64,000 nt of DNA from the NCBI GenBank assembly GCA_963666895.2, contig CAXXNS010000008.1, positions 1 through 64,000 on the forward strand, read 5' to 3'. This DNA is from G963666895 sp963666895 (GTDB lineage: Bacteria; Desulfobacterota; Desulfovibrionia; Desulfovibrionales; Desulfovibrionaceae). Positions 1-8,226 of this stretch are shown here, in pieces. Under the pieces are notes generated by a model. It ran no database searches. It saw nothing but the letters and a program-made list of their open reading frames with translations, and was not told the origin of the DNA. The position numbers were made by a program, and so were the translations under genes. Numbering within the stretch: the first letter of the stretch is position 1; every line of letters starts with the position of its first letter.

Positions 1-1
1 C

Positions 2-1231
2 CTGATGAACCTCATCGGCGAGCTGATCATCAACCGCAACCGGTACGCCATGCTGGCCCGGGCCCTTGAGGAGCAGGAGGAAGAGGTCCACGTGGTGGCC
101 CAGCAGCTGGTCGAGACCACGGACTCCATGGCCCGCATCTCCGACGACCTGCAGGACACCATCATGAACGTGCGCATGGTGCCCGTGCAGACCGTGTTCT
201 CGCGCTTCCCCCGCCTGGTGCGCGACCTGTCCCGCAAGAGCGCCAAGCAGATCGAGCTCATCCTCGAGGGCGAGGACACCGAGCTGGACAAGTCCGTGGT
301 GGAGGAGATCGGCGATCCCCTGGTCCACCTGGTGCGGAACGCCGTGGACCACGGCCTGGAGAACGAGGAGACCCGCGTCGGCCTGGGCAAGAGCCCGGTG
401 GGCCACGTCTGGCTGCGCGCCTACCACAAGGGCAACTCCGTGGCCATCGAGGTGGAGGACGACGGCAAGGGCATCGACCCCGAGAACATGCGGGTGGTGG
501 CCGTGCGCAAGGGGCTGATCTCCACGGACGAGGCCGACAAGCTGGACGACCAGGAGGCCATCGAGCTCATCTTCGCGCCGGGCTTCTCCTCGGCCGAAAA
601 GATCACGGACATCTCCGGCCGCGGCGTGGGCATGGACGTGGTCAAGACCAACATCAAGAACCTCAAGGGCAGCGTGCACACCATGAGCGAGGTGGGCAAG
701 GGGACCAAGATCACCCTGACCCTGCCGCTGACCCTAGCCATCATCGACGCCCTCATGATCCAGGTGGCCGGCGAGACCTTCGCCATCCCGTTGGACGCGG
801 TGAGCGAGACCACCAAGATCCACGCCTCCAAGCTCAAGGACGTGAACAACCGCAAGGCCGTGACCCTGCGCGGCGAGGTCCTGGGCATCGTGGAACTGGC
901 CGAGCTGTTGGACATGCCGCTGAACACCGAGGAGCGCGAGGTCCTGCCCATCGTCATCGTCCAGGACAACGACCGGCGCGTGGGCCTGGTGGTGGACCGG
1001 CTCCTGGAACGCCAGGAGATCGTGATCAAGCCTTTGGGCCAGTACCTGTCCGGCTTCAACCTGGACGGGCTGTCCGGGGCCACCATCATGGGCGACGGCT
1101 CGGTGGTCCTCATCCTGGACCCGCACGAGATCTACAACCTGGCCACGTCCGCGGGCAAACCGCAGATCCGCGGCCAGGAACGCCCCTCCCTGGGCAAGGC
1201 CGAGGCCAAGGCCAAGGCCATCGAAGAATAG
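2..1231 (+). CDS. cheA: Chemotaxis histidine kinase CheA, 3' part
   Basis: Kinase of the chemotaxis array; it passes phosphate from ATP to CheY/CheB and is tied to receptors through CheW. Only the C-terminal ~409 residues are here; the frame is open to base 2, so the P1 phosphotransfer and P2 domains lie upstream. In order: P3 dimerisation helices (~1-65 of the visible part), the P4 ATPase with N-box HLVRNAVDHGLE (~108), G1 box EDDGKGID (~154), F-box FAPGFSSAEK (~188) and G2 box GKGTKITL (~228), then a P5 CheW-like domain (~255-385) and a short Lys/Ala-rich tail. A strong terminator follows directly, so this is the last gene of its operon. Confidence 0.96.
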   Translation: MMNLIGELIINRNRYAMLARALEEQEEEVHVVAQQLVETTDSMARISDDLQDTIMNVRMVPVQTVFSRFPRLVRDLSRKSAKQIELILEGEDTELDKSVVEEIGDPLVHLVRNAVDHGLENEETRVGLGKSPVGHVWLRAYHKGNSVAIEVEDDGKGIDPENMRVVAVRKGLISTDEADKLDDQEAIELIFAPGFSSAEKITDISGRGVGMDVVKTNIKNLKGSVHTMSEVGKGTKITLTLPLTLAIIDALMIQVAGETFAIPLDAVSETTKIHASKLKDVNNRKAVTLRGEVLGIVELAELLDMPLNTEEREVLPIVIVQDNDRRVGLVVDRLLERQEIVIKPLGQYLSGFNLDGLSGATIMGDGSVVLILDPHEIYNLATSAGKPQIRGQERPSLGKAEAKAKAIEE

Positions 1232-1254
1232 TCCGGGCCGTTGAAAGCAAAAAA

Positions 1255-1287
1255 GGCCGGAAGCCAAAACTTCCGGCCGATTTTTTT
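1255..1287. terminator. Bidirectional Rho-independent terminator between cheA and the convergent membrane gene
   Basis: Perfect 9-bp stem GGCCGGAAG (1255-1263) / CTTCCGGCC (1270-1278) with loop CCAAAA. Seven T follow on the plus strand (1281-1287) and six A precede the stem, giving a T tract on the minus strand as well. It can end cheA and the converging gene at 1302. Confidence 0.9.
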
Positions 1288-1301
1288 CGGACTGGTTTTT
1301 T

Positions 1302-2243
1302 CTAGATCAGGGAGGCCAATGCGGACATGGCCGACAGGATCAGCAAACAGGCGGGCCAGAGCAGGAACATGGCCGCGAAAATCAACCCCTTGAGCCGCAA
1401 CGGGGCCTTGCTCCGGGCCACCATGAGCCAGCACAGACAGGTCGGGACCAGACAGGCCAAACCCGCGCCCCACATGAGCCCCAGGTCCCCGGACAGGACC
1501 AGCCCGCGCAGCTCCCCGGACAACATGGCGAAGAGCCAGCCCTGGCAGGCCAGGAAGACCAGGCCGCAGGCCAGGCCGCCCTTGGCCGCCCGGGGCAGGG
1601 CGTAGTTGTAGTAGTCGCGGCCGAAGTCGTCCCGGTTGCGCCGCAGGGCCATCCAGGCCTGTCCCAGGCCGCTTCCGGCCGTCAGGGCCAGGAACGTCAG
1701 CCCGGCCAGGGCGGGCCAGAACAGGGCGTACCGCCCGGGCAGGTACAGGGCCTTGGCGGGCAGGGCGTGCTGGCCGTCTCCGAGCATGGCCGCGGCCACG
1801 TCCTTGAGCCCGGCCGTGAGCAGGTAGATTCCGGCCAGGGCGGCCAGGCACGCGGCCAGGCACAGGACCATGCGCAGGCCCCGGCTGCCCTGCAGGGCCT
1901 TCCAGGCCGCGTTGGCCACCAGGCACAGGACCAGGGCGGCCAGCGCGGCGATCAGGGCCGCAAGCATGGGTCCGGACAGGAAGCGCCCCGGCAGCCAGGC
2001 CATGTGCTTGCCCAGGGACCAGACCCAGAAGGCCCCGGCGGCCAGGGTCAGGAGCAGGTGGGGCCAGGCCATGCCGGTCATCTGGCGGGCCATGAGTTCG
2101 CAGAACACGCGGTTCTGCATGGTGCCCCTGGCGTGGGCCAGCCCGGCCCAGACCGTGGCTCCCAGGGCGGCCAGAAAGAGCAAGGCGAAGAAGGCGGGCG
2201 CGGCCATCTGAAGCAGAAAATCCAAGAGCGTGGGGGTATCCAT
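1302..2243 (-). CDS. Polytopic membrane protein of unknown function
   Basis: Unrecognised integral membrane protein of about 313 residues. Roughly eight hydrophobic stretches alternate with short loops; a longer polar loop (RRNRDDFGRDYYNY, around residue 210) is the only sizeable soluble part. I see no CXXCH haem motif, nucleotide-binding loop or transporter signature. It converges on cheA and shares its terminator, so it is not part of the chemotaxis operon. The ATG at 2243 is preferred; an in-frame TTG two codons upstream is possible and neither has a good ribosome site. Coding potential is clear from length and GC3; function is unknown. Confidence 0.75.
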   Translation of the reverse strand: MDTPTLLDFLLQMAAPAFFALLFLAALGATVWAGLAHARGTMQNRVFCELMARQMTGMAWPHLLLTLAAGAFWVWSLGKHMAWLPGRFLSGPMLAALIAALAALVLCLVANAAWKALQGSRGLRMVLCLAACLAALAGIYLLTAGLKDVAAAMLGDGQHALPAKALYLPGRYALFWPALAGLTFLALTAGSGLGQAWMALRRNRDDFGRDYYNYALPRAAKGGLACGLVFLACQGWLFAMLSGELRGLVLSGDLGLMWGAGLACLVPTCLCWLMVARSKAPLRLKGLIFAAMFLLWPACLLILSAMSALASLI

Positions 2244-2458
2244 GGTCAAGGTCCGTCTTGTTGGTTTTCAGCGGATGTCGCCGCCGGGAACCGCCCGGCG
2301 CGCAGGGGTTTTACCTGCCTCAAATCGGGTCCGCTGACAAGGCCCGGAGCGGGCTTCACAGGAGGCCTTCTGGTGTTTTTCCGTGCAGACGCCTTGCAAA
2401 AACGTGGCGTATCGCCTATTTGAATCCAGGGCCGTATGGGGCTCGGGAGTTCAAGTTC

Positions 2459-3250
2459 ATGCGACGATTTTTCATGCCTTTGCTGGTCGGTGCCTGCGCG
2501 TTGTTGCCGGGCCTTGGGGGCTGCGTGGCCACCGAGACCTCGGATTCCAGCATGGCCTGGCGCGTCCAGAGCCTGGAATCGGGTTTTCTTGAGTTCCAGG
2601 AGGAGCAGCGCCGTCAGGCCACCCGGCACGAGGACGTGGAAGCCCGGCTGGCCGCCCTTGAGCAGGCCGTGAGCCACCTGACCGGCCAGCCCGTGGCCAA
2701 GCCCAGGCCCAAGGCCGAGGTGGAGCCCATGGTCACCGAGCCCAAGGATACCGGTCCGGTGGTCCTGGCCGGGCCGGAATCCGACGAGGCCAAGCCCTGG
2801 GCCGAGGTGCCGGGCGAGCCGAACATCTCCGCGGGCGGAAATGATTCGGCCGACACGGTCTACGCCTCCCAGGCCGGGCCCCAGCAGCTCTACAAGCGGG
2901 CCCTGGACCTGACCCTGGCGGACAAGCCCCAACAGGCGCGCCCCATGTTCCAGGAATTCCTGAAAAAGTATCCCAAGCACGATCTGGTTCCCAACGCCCT
3001 GTACTGGATGGGCGAGACCTACTACGCCGAGAAGAACTATCCCCAGGCCATCCTGGCCTTCAAGGACGTGAGCACCAACTATCCGGACCACGACAAGACC
3101 TCGGCCGCCCTGCTCAAGATCGGCATGTCCTACCGCAACGTGGGCGACGTGGACAACGCCCTGTTCTACCTGCGCACCCTGGTGGACGAGTACCCGGATT
3201 CCGAGCCCGCCCGCCTGGCCAAGCCGGTGCTCCACGAACTGGCTCCCTGA
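2459..3250 (+). CDS. ybgF: YbgF/CpoB-like TPR lipoprotein
   Basis: Periplasmic TPR protein of the YbgF/CpoB family, which in other bacteria links the Tol-Pal system with peptidoglycan synthesis during division. The 263-residue product starts with a lipoprotein signal ending LGGC (lipidated Cys22), so this version is membrane-anchored rather than soluble as in E. coli. A short coiled-coil stretch (~35-65) and an acidic/Pro linker precede three to four TPRs (~140-260; motifs ALYWMGETYYAEKNYPQAI and IGMSYRNVGDVDNAL). The ATG at 2459 has GGGAG upstream and begins the signal peptide; longer in-frame extensions lack these. The next gene, dprA, begins 11 bp after the stop. No tol or pal gene is nearby. 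Confidence 0.85.
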   Translation: MRRFFMPLLVGACALLPGLGGCVATETSDSSMAWRVQSLESGFLEFQEEQRRQATRHEDVEARLAALEQAVSHLTGQPVAKPRPKAEVEPMVTEPKDTGPVVLAGPESDEAKPWAEVPGEPNISAGGNDSADTVYASQAGPQQLYKRALDLTLADKPQQARPMFQEFLKKYPKHDLVPNALYWMGETYYAEKNYPQAILAFKDVSTNYPDHDKTSAALLKIGMSYRNVGDVDNALFYLRTLVDEYPDSEPARLAKPVLHELAP

Positions 3251-3261
3251 TCCCCGGGCCC

Positions 3262-4500
3262 ATGGACCATCCCATGGACGACCCTGACCGCAAACAGGAA
3301 TTCTTCGCCTGTCTGGCGCTCAAGCACACCCCTGGCCTGGGGTGCAAGACCATCCGCAAGATCATGGACGCCTACCCCTCGGCCGGGGCGGCGGTGTCCG
3401 ACGCCCGTTCCTGGCCCGAGCGCAAGGTGGCCAACAAGCCCGCGTCCGCGGCCTGCGCCAAGGGTGCGTGGCGGCAGACGGCCGAGGACGAGTACCGCCG
3501 GGTGCTGGAGCGCGGCTTTGGCGTTCTCCTGTGGTCCGATCCCGAATATCCGGCCCTGCTGCGGGCCATCCCGGACCCGCCCCTGGTGCTGTATTATGCG
3601 GGCGACCCCTCCCTGCTGGCCAACCCGGGCCTGGCCGTGGTCGGGTCCCGGCAGTGCACCCGGCGGGGGTTGGCCGCTGCCCGGGCCATCAGCCACGGGC
3701 TGTCCAGCATGGGTCTGACCGTGGTTTCCGGCCTGGCTCTGGGCATCGACCGTCAGGCCCACCAGGGCGGGCTGGAGGGGCCGGGCTCCTCGGTGGCCGT
3801 GCTGGGCTGCGGCCTGGACATCGACTACCCGGCCGGCAACGCGGACGTGCGCAAGGCCTTGGAGGCGCGCGGCCTGGTGCTCACCGAGTACGGCCCGGGC
3901 GTGCGCCCGTCGGCCACCCATTTCCCGCACCGCAACCGGATCATCAGCGGCCTGTGCCTGGGCGTGCTGGTGGCCGAGGCCGCGTCCCGCTCGGGCAGCC
4001 TGATCACGGCCCGCTTGGCCGGGGAGCAGGGCAGGGAGGTCTTCGCCCTGGCCGGTGGCGGCGACGGCGACACCTTTGAGGGCTGCCGCAGCCTGCTGGA
4101 GGACGGGGCCGTGCCTGTGGAGTCGGCCGAGGACGTGGTCCGGGAGCTGCGCGAGCCCCTGGCCCGCAGTCTGAAGGGAGAGCCCGTGCTTCCCGCGCCG
4201 AGAGCCAGGGACGCGAACCCCCTGCTGCGCCTGCCCGACCTGGAGCCCGAGGTTCCGTTGCCGGTGTTCACGCCGCCCCAATCCGAACCTGAACCCGAAC
4301 CAGCGCCCGCACCGGACCTGGACGGGGACGACCTGGACCTGTGGCGGGAACTGGCCCAGCGGGAGCGGCCTCATTTGGACGAGCTGGCCCGGGCCCTGGA
4401 CTGGGACAGCCCGCGCACCAGCCGGGTCCTGCTGGGCCTGGAGATCCGCGGCCTGGTCCGGCAACTGCCCGGGATGCGCTATGAGCCCGTGCTAACGTAA
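3262..4500 (+). CDS. dprA: DNA processing protein DprA (DprA/Smf family)
   Basis: Single-stranded-DNA-binding protein that loads RecA on incoming DNA during transformation. The Rossmann-like core is intact: VGSRQC (~127), SGLALGID (~156), HFPHRNRIISGL (~220-231) and SRSGSLITARLA (~242). A Pro/Glu-rich linker (~325-345) leads to a C-terminal winged-helix-like domain (~350-410) found in many DprA proteins. 412 residues is normal for the longer form. ATGs at 3262 and 3274 are both possible. It follows the TPR lipoprotein by 11 bp. DprA is widespread even in bacteria not known to be competent, so its presence alone does not show competence. Confidence 0.95.
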   Translation: MDHPMDDPDRKQEFFACLALKHTPGLGCKTIRKIMDAYPSAGAAVSDARSWPERKVANKPASAACAKGAWRQTAEDEYRRVLERGFGVLLWSDPEYPALLRAIPDPPLVLYYAGDPSLLANPGLAVVGSRQCTRRGLAAARAISHGLSSMGLTVVSGLALGIDRQAHQGGLEGPGSSVAVLGCGLDIDYPAGNADVRKALEARGLVLTEYGPGVRPSATHFPHRNRIISGLCLGVLVAEAASRSGSLITARLAGEQGREVFALAGGGDGDTFEGCRSLLEDGAVPVESAEDVVRELREPLARSLKGEPVLPAPRARDANPLLRLPDLEPEVPLPVFTPPQSEPEPEPAPAPDLDGDDLDLWRELAQRERPHLDELARALDWDSPRTSRVLLGLEIRGLVRQLPGMRYEPVLT

Positions 4501-4556
4501 CTTTATATGTGCTGATTACCCTTGCCATGAAGGCCAAGTTTTCTCTACTCTTGAGG

Positions 4557-4588
4557 GTACGGCTCCGGGAAGGGTTCCTGGGCCGTAC
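4557..4588. promoter_or_regulatory. Long imperfect inverted repeat upstream of the EF-hand gene
   Basis: GTACGGC (4557-4563) pairs with GCCGTAC (4582-4588), and directly inside CCGGGAA (4565-4571) pairs with TTCCTGG (4575-4581) through one G-T pair. This is a 14-bp stem with a single bulged T and a 3-nt loop, between dprA and the EF-hand gene. No T tract follows, so it is not a classical terminator; it may be an mRNA stability or regulatory hairpin. Confidence 0.55.
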
Positions 4589-4631
4589 GGGGGCGGGGAA
4601 TCCAGCCATTCTCAGCTATGGAGGTCTTGCC

Positions 4632-5003
4632 ATGAAAACCAAGTTGTTGCTTCTTGTGGCCGTGTTGGCGCTGTGCGCCTCGATTCCCGTGGCCGTGTCG
4701 GCCCAGACCACCCGGTTCGACGCCATGGACACGGACCAGGACGGGTATCTGTCCTATGACGAGGTCCAGGCCGCGTTTCCGAGCGCCGACCAGGAAACCT
4801 TCGCCACCATGGACGGCGATGGCGATGGTCGCCTGACCCACCAGGAATGGGCCGAGAACCGAAACTGCCTGGGCCTGGGCCAGGGCTACGGCCAGGGCGG
4901 CCAGGGCCAGGGCATGGGTCAGGGACAGGGCCAGGGCCAGGGCCAGGGACAGGGCCAGGGACAGGGCGGACAAGGCAAGGGAAAGGGCAAGGGCGGCAAC
5001 TAG
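4632..5003 (+). CDS. Secreted two-EF-hand protein with Gly-Gln repeat tail
   Basis: Small exported calcium-binding protein (123 residues). Signal peptide residues 1-24 (cleavage after VSA). Two canonical EF-hand loops: DTDQDGYLSYDE (33-44) and DGDGDGRLTHQE (61-72), each with Asp at positions 1, 3 and 5, Gly6 and Glu12. Residues ~82-123 are a low-complexity GQ/GK repeat, which makes the DNA strongly repetitive. The ATG at 4632 has GGAGG seven bases upstream and starts the signal peptide. Role unknown; calcium binding in the periplasm or outside the cell is inferred from the motifs. A single Cys (C79) would be free after export. Confidence 0.85.
   Translation: MKTKLLLLVAVLALCASIPVAVSAQTTRFDAMDTDQDGYLSYDEVQAAFPSADQETFATMDGDGDGRLTHQEWAENRNCLGLGQGYGQGGQGQGMGQGQGQGQGQGQGQGQGGQGKGKGKGGN
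4871..4990 (+). repeat. Hexamer-like tandem repeat (GGNCAG) inside the EF-hand gene
   Basis: The 3' part of the EF-hand gene is an array of near-identical GG(C/A)CAG hexamers encoding (Gly-Gln)n, ending in Gly-Lys units. Unit loss or gain keeps the frame (6 bp), so tail length could vary between strains. Confidence 0.8.
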
Positions 5004-5023
5004 GCCCGACACGGACGCGACGC

Positions 5024-5404
5024 ATGCAGAAGATTCCTCTGAACCTGGCCAGGGCGGGCATGGTGCTGGCCCGTCCCGTGGAGCGCGACAACGGCATCAC
5101 CGTGGCCGCCAAGGGCCTGGAGCTCACCGACTCCCTGATCCAGCGTTTGGAGAACATGAAGGTCGAGCGCATCGTGGTGGACGGCAACCCCGTGGACCTG
5201 GACGGCGCCGCCGGGGGCGCGGTGTTCACCGAGCGGCTGGAGCGTCTGGACCATTTGTTCCGCAACTACGGCTCCGACCCCTGGATGCGCAAGGTCAAGG
5301 TCTTTCTCCACCACTACTTCAAGATCAAGTCGGCCGGAGCCGGAGCCGGGCAGGTGGAAGAGGTGGAGGACGTGGACGACAGCGGCGAAGAGAACGGAGA
5401 ATAG
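5024..5404 (+). CDS. Conserved hypothetical protein preceding the HDOD gene
   Basis: 126-residue protein of unknown function. Its N-terminal ~55 residues (LARAGMVLARPV, then GITVAAKGLELT and IQRLENMKVERIVV) resemble the short module that often precedes HD-GYP and HDOD domains in signalling proteins; here it stands alone. The C-terminal third ends in a very acidic tail (EEVEDVDDSGEENGE). It is followed after only 3 bp by the HDOD gene, which suggests joint expression and a shared signalling role. The start is inferred from homology-like content; the ribosome site is weak. Confidence 0.7.
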   Translation: MQKIPLNLARAGMVLARPVERDNGITVAAKGLELTDSLIQRLENMKVERIVVDGNPVDLDGAAGGAVFTERLERLDHLFRNYGSDPWMRKVKVFLHHYFKIKSAGAGAGQVEEVEDVDDSGEENGE

Positions 5405-5407
5405 GGC

Positions 5408-6244
5408 GTGGACAACGACCTGAAGACCGAAGTCAAGGGCCAGGTGCTGGGGGTCAAGGATCTGCCGACCCTGCCCCAGGTGCTGGACGAGGTCTCCAAG
5501 CTGGTGGAGGACCCGGAATCCTCCACCGACCAGATCGCCAAGCTCATCGACCGGGACCTGGTCCTGTCGGCCAAGGTCCTCAAGATGGTCAACTCCCCGG
5601 TCTACGGCTTTCCCGGCCGCATCGGCACGGTGCAGCACGCCCTGGTGCTCCTGGGCTTCAACGTCATCCGGGGCATCATCATCTCCACCTCGGTCTTCGA
5701 CATCATGGAGCAGGCCATGAAGGGGCTGTGGGAGCACAGCCTGGGCTGCGCCACGGCCTGTTCCATCATCGCCCGCAAGGTGGGGTTCCAGGACCCGGAG
5801 GAGTTCGCGGTCAGCGGGTTGCTGCACGACCTGGGCAAGGTGGTGGCCGCGGTCCAGCTGCCCGAGCTCCACGCCAAGGTCAAGGCGACCATCGAGAGCG
5901 CGGACGTGGACTACATCACTGCCGAGCGTGAGGTCATGGGCTTCGGCCACGACCGCATCAACGCCTGGGTGGCCCGGCACTGGAACCTGCCCGGCACGGT
6001 GCGCGACGCCATGAGCCACCACCACAACCCCGAGGGCGCGCCCAACTGGAAGGAGCACGCGGCCGTGGCCCACATCGGGGATTTCATGGTCCGGGCCTTC
6101 GAGTTCGGCGACCCTGGCGACGACCACATCGTGCCCCTGAGCCCGGCGGCCGTGGACCTGCTCAAGCTCCGGACCCGGGACCTGGAGACCATCATGGACG
6201 AACTGTCCGATCAGTTCCTGGATATTTCCGAGGTCACGTTCTAG
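5408..6244 (+). CDS. HDOD-domain signalling protein
   Basis: HDOD family protein of 278 residues. The HDOD fold spans ~15-210 (LPTLPQVLDEVSKLVEDP at the start, then DRDLVLSAKVLKMVNSP) and includes an HD-like motif SGLLHDLGK (~138). HDOD proteins are usually signalling adaptors, often without phosphohydrolase activity. It begins with GTG, supported by GGAG eight bases upstream. It lies between the small unknown protein and a receiver-GGDEF gene, so this is a local signalling cluster downstream of chemotaxis genes. Confidence 0.85.
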   Translation: MDNDLKTEVKGQVLGVKDLPTLPQVLDEVSKLVEDPESSTDQIAKLIDRDLVLSAKVLKMVNSPVYGFPGRIGTVQHALVLLGFNVIRGIIISTSVFDIMEQAMKGLWEHSLGCATACSIIARKVGFQDPEEFAVSGLLHDLGKVVAAVQLPELHAKVKATIESADVDYITAEREVMGFGHDRINAWVARHWNLPGTVRDAMSHHHNPEGAPNWKEHAAVAHIGDFMVRAFEFGDPGDDHIVPLSPAAVDLLKLRTRDLETIMDELSDQFLDISEVTF

Positions 6245-6265
6245 CGTTTCAGGGCTTTACGCTTT

Positions 6266-6282
6266 CCTAGCCCCTTGCTAGG
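6266..6282. promoter_or_regulatory. Small hairpin in the leader of the receiver-GGDEF gene
   Basis: Perfect 6-bp stem CCTAGC / GCTAGG with loop CCCTT, ten bases before the ATG at 6292. No T tract follows, so a leader structure near the ribosome site is more likely than a terminator. Confidence 0.4.
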
Positions 6283-6291
6283 CTGGCGGCC

Positions 6292-7266
6292 ATGAGCGTC
6301 CGCGTATCCGATTGCCCCTTTCCCCGCAGCCAGAAGGTCTACCTCATGAGCCCGGACGCCGAGCTGGCCGAGCTGCTCATGGACCTCTGGTGGCCCGGGT
6401 GCATGGAGGTCATCGTGTTCGACCGGGGCCGGAGGGCCGTGGAGCAGTTCCTCCAGGAACCCCCGGACCTTCTGCTGGTGGACAACCGCCTGGCCGACAT
6501 GACCGGTGCCCAGGTCATCCGGTTGCTCAAGGGCGAGAACGTGTACCGCCAGGTGCCGGTGATCCTGTGCCTGGACCACGAGGACATGGAGTTCCCGTGG
6601 AACTGGAACGAGGTGGAGGCCGACGACTTCCTGGTCAGGCCGTTCACGGCCGAGGAGGTGCGCGACCGGATCAACCTGACCCTGTGCCGCGCCCTGCGCG
6701 CCCTGGACGCCAACCCTCTGTCGCGCCTGCCCGGCAACACCTCCATCATCCAGCGCATCCAGGACCTCATCGACCGCCGCGAGAACTTCGGCCTGGGCTA
6801 CTGCGACCTGGACCACTTCAAGTCCTTCAACGACAAGTACGGCTTCTCCCGGGGGGACGAGGTGCTCATGATGGCCTCCCGGGTCATCGTCAACACGATC
6901 AAGCGGTTCGAGTCCGAGAAGTATCCGGTGCGGCCGTTCGTGGGCCACGTGGGCGGCGACGACTTCGTGTTCATTGTGGCCCCCGAGGTGGCCGAGGAGG
7001 CCTGCAAGCGGATCATCGCCGACTTCGACAAGATCGTGCCCAGCTTCTACGATCCCGAGGACCGCAAGCAAAAGGCCATCGTGTCCACGGACCGCACCGG
7101 ACAGGTGCGCACCTTCCCGCTCATGGCCGTGTCCATCGCCGTGGTCTACAACCCCGACGCCAAGCTCACCCACTACGGCGAGGCGTCGGCCACGGCCATG
7201 GAGCTCAAGAAGAAGGCCAAGGAAACCCCCACCAGCAGCTATGTCCTGGACCAAAGAGGGAACTGA
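6292..7266 (+). CDS. Receiver-GGDEF protein with degenerate motifs
   Basis: Response-regulator-like protein of 324 residues. The receiver (~15-125) keeps a phospho-acceptor candidate D64 (LLLVDNRL), but the conserved switch Thr/Ser is replaced around C93 and the conserved Lys before Pro is Arg (LVRPF, R116). The GGDEF domain (~145-320) has the substrate-side motif DLDHFKSFNDKYG, while the active-site loop is GGDDF (221-225) rather than GGDEF or GGEEF. Cyclic-di-GMP synthesis is therefore possible but not certain. Its end overlaps the start of the recombinase gene by 26 bp. It follows the HDOD gene in the same direction. Confidence 0.85.
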   Translation: MSVRVSDCPFPRSQKVYLMSPDAELAELLMDLWWPGCMEVIVFDRGRRAVEQFLQEPPDLLLVDNRLADMTGAQVIRLLKGENVYRQVPVILCLDHEDMEFPWNWNEVEADDFLVRPFTAEEVRDRINLTLCRALRALDANPLSRLPGNTSIIQRIQDLIDRRENFGLGYCDLDHFKSFNDKYGFSRGDEVLMMASRVIVNTIKRFESEKYPVRPFVGHVGGDDFVFIVAPEVAEEACKRIIADFDKIVPSFYDPEDRKQKAIVSTDRTGQVRTFPLMAVSIAVVYNPDAKLTHYGEASATAMELKKKAKETPTSSYVLDQRGN

Positions 7267-8224
7267 CGGCCTGCCCGAGGTCTGCCGGGGCTTCCTGGCT
7301 CACCTGGAGACCGAGCGCGGCTATTCTCCGGCCACGGTGCGGGCCTACGCCACGGATTTGGCCGAGTTCGAGACCCACCTGGACAAGTCCGGCGGCTCCC
7401 TGGCCGCGTTCACGGCGGTCAAGGCCGAGCAGGCGCGGTCCTGGCTGGCCGACCTGCACAGGCGCGGTCTGAAGAAGAGCTCCGTGGCCCGCAAGATTTC
7501 CTCGTTGAGGGCCCTGTTCAAATACCTGGAACAGAACGGCCTGCTGTCCACCAACCCCCTGGCCGGGATCAAGAACCCCAAGCAGGAGAAGCGCCAGCCC
7601 CGGGCGCTCAACGTGGACCAGGCGGTCAGCCTCATGGAGGCGGCCGTCACGCCCGACCCCGAGGGCCTGCGCGACCTGGCCCTGGCCGAGCTGCTCTACG
7701 GGTCCGGCCTGCGCATCAGCGAGGCCCTGGGACTGGACGTGGAGGACGTCCACCCCAAAGACGGGTTCGTGCGCGTGATGGGCAAGGGCAGCAAAGAGCG
7801 GCTGGCTCCGCTCTCGGACGCGGCCGTGGACCGGCTGTCCCGCTGGCTGGAGCAGTGGTCCGCCCTTGACCCCGAACCCGGTGAAAGGGCATTGTTCATC
7901 GGCTCGCGCGGCGGGCGTCGGCTGGACCGCCGACAGGCCGTGCGCATCCTGGTTCGGCTGGCCCGGGCGGCCGGGCTCGGACCCGGACTGGCCGAGGGGG
8001 TGCATCCGCACATGCTTCGGCACAGCTTTGCCACGCATCTGCTCCAGGCCGGGGCGGACCTGCGCGACGTGCAGGAGCTTCTGGGGCACGAGCGGGTGAC
8101 CACCACCCAGCGGTACACCCACCTGGACCTGGACCACATCATGCGCGTGTACGACAAGGCGCACCCCAGGACCGGGAAGGGGATCGGAAAGGGCAAGAAC
8201 AAAAACGACGAACAAGGAGATTGA
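7241..8224 (+). CDS. xerC: Tyrosine recombinase XerC/XerD family
   Basis: Site-specific recombinase of 327 residues, of the type that resolves chromosome dimers at dif. N-terminal SAM-like core-binding domain (~5-95) and C-terminal catalytic domain (~115-305). All catalytic residues are visible: Arg in YGSGLRISEAL, Lys in GKGSKER, His and Arg in HMLRHSF, His in LLGHERV and the nucleophilic Tyr in TTTQRYTH. The C-terminus adds a Lys/Gly-rich tail. The start overlaps the GGDEF gene by 26 bp. No att sites, phage genes or repeats are nearby, so it is housekeeping rather than a mobile-element integrase. XerC versus XerD is not resolved. Confidence 0.88.
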   Translation: MSWTKEGTDGLPEVCRGFLAHLETERGYSPATVRAYATDLAEFETHLDKSGGSLAAFTAVKAEQARSWLADLHRRGLKKSSVARKISSLRALFKYLEQNGLLSTNPLAGIKNPKQEKRQPRALNVDQAVSLMEAAVTPDPEGLRDLALAELLYGSGLRISEALGLDVEDVHPKDGFVRVMGKGSKERLAPLSDAAVDRLSRWLEQWSALDPEPGERALFIGSRGGRRLDRRQAVRILVRLARAAGLGPGLAEGVHPHMLRHSFATHLLQAGADLRDVQELLGHERVTTTQRYTHLDLDHIMRVYDKAHPRTGKGIGKGKNKNDEQGD

Positions 8225-8226
8225 AC

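Noticed and set aside
7241..8224. Tyrosine recombinase as mark of an integrated mobile element
   Set aside because: No tRNA target, direct repeats, phage genes or composition change around it; length and motifs fit housekeeping Xer.
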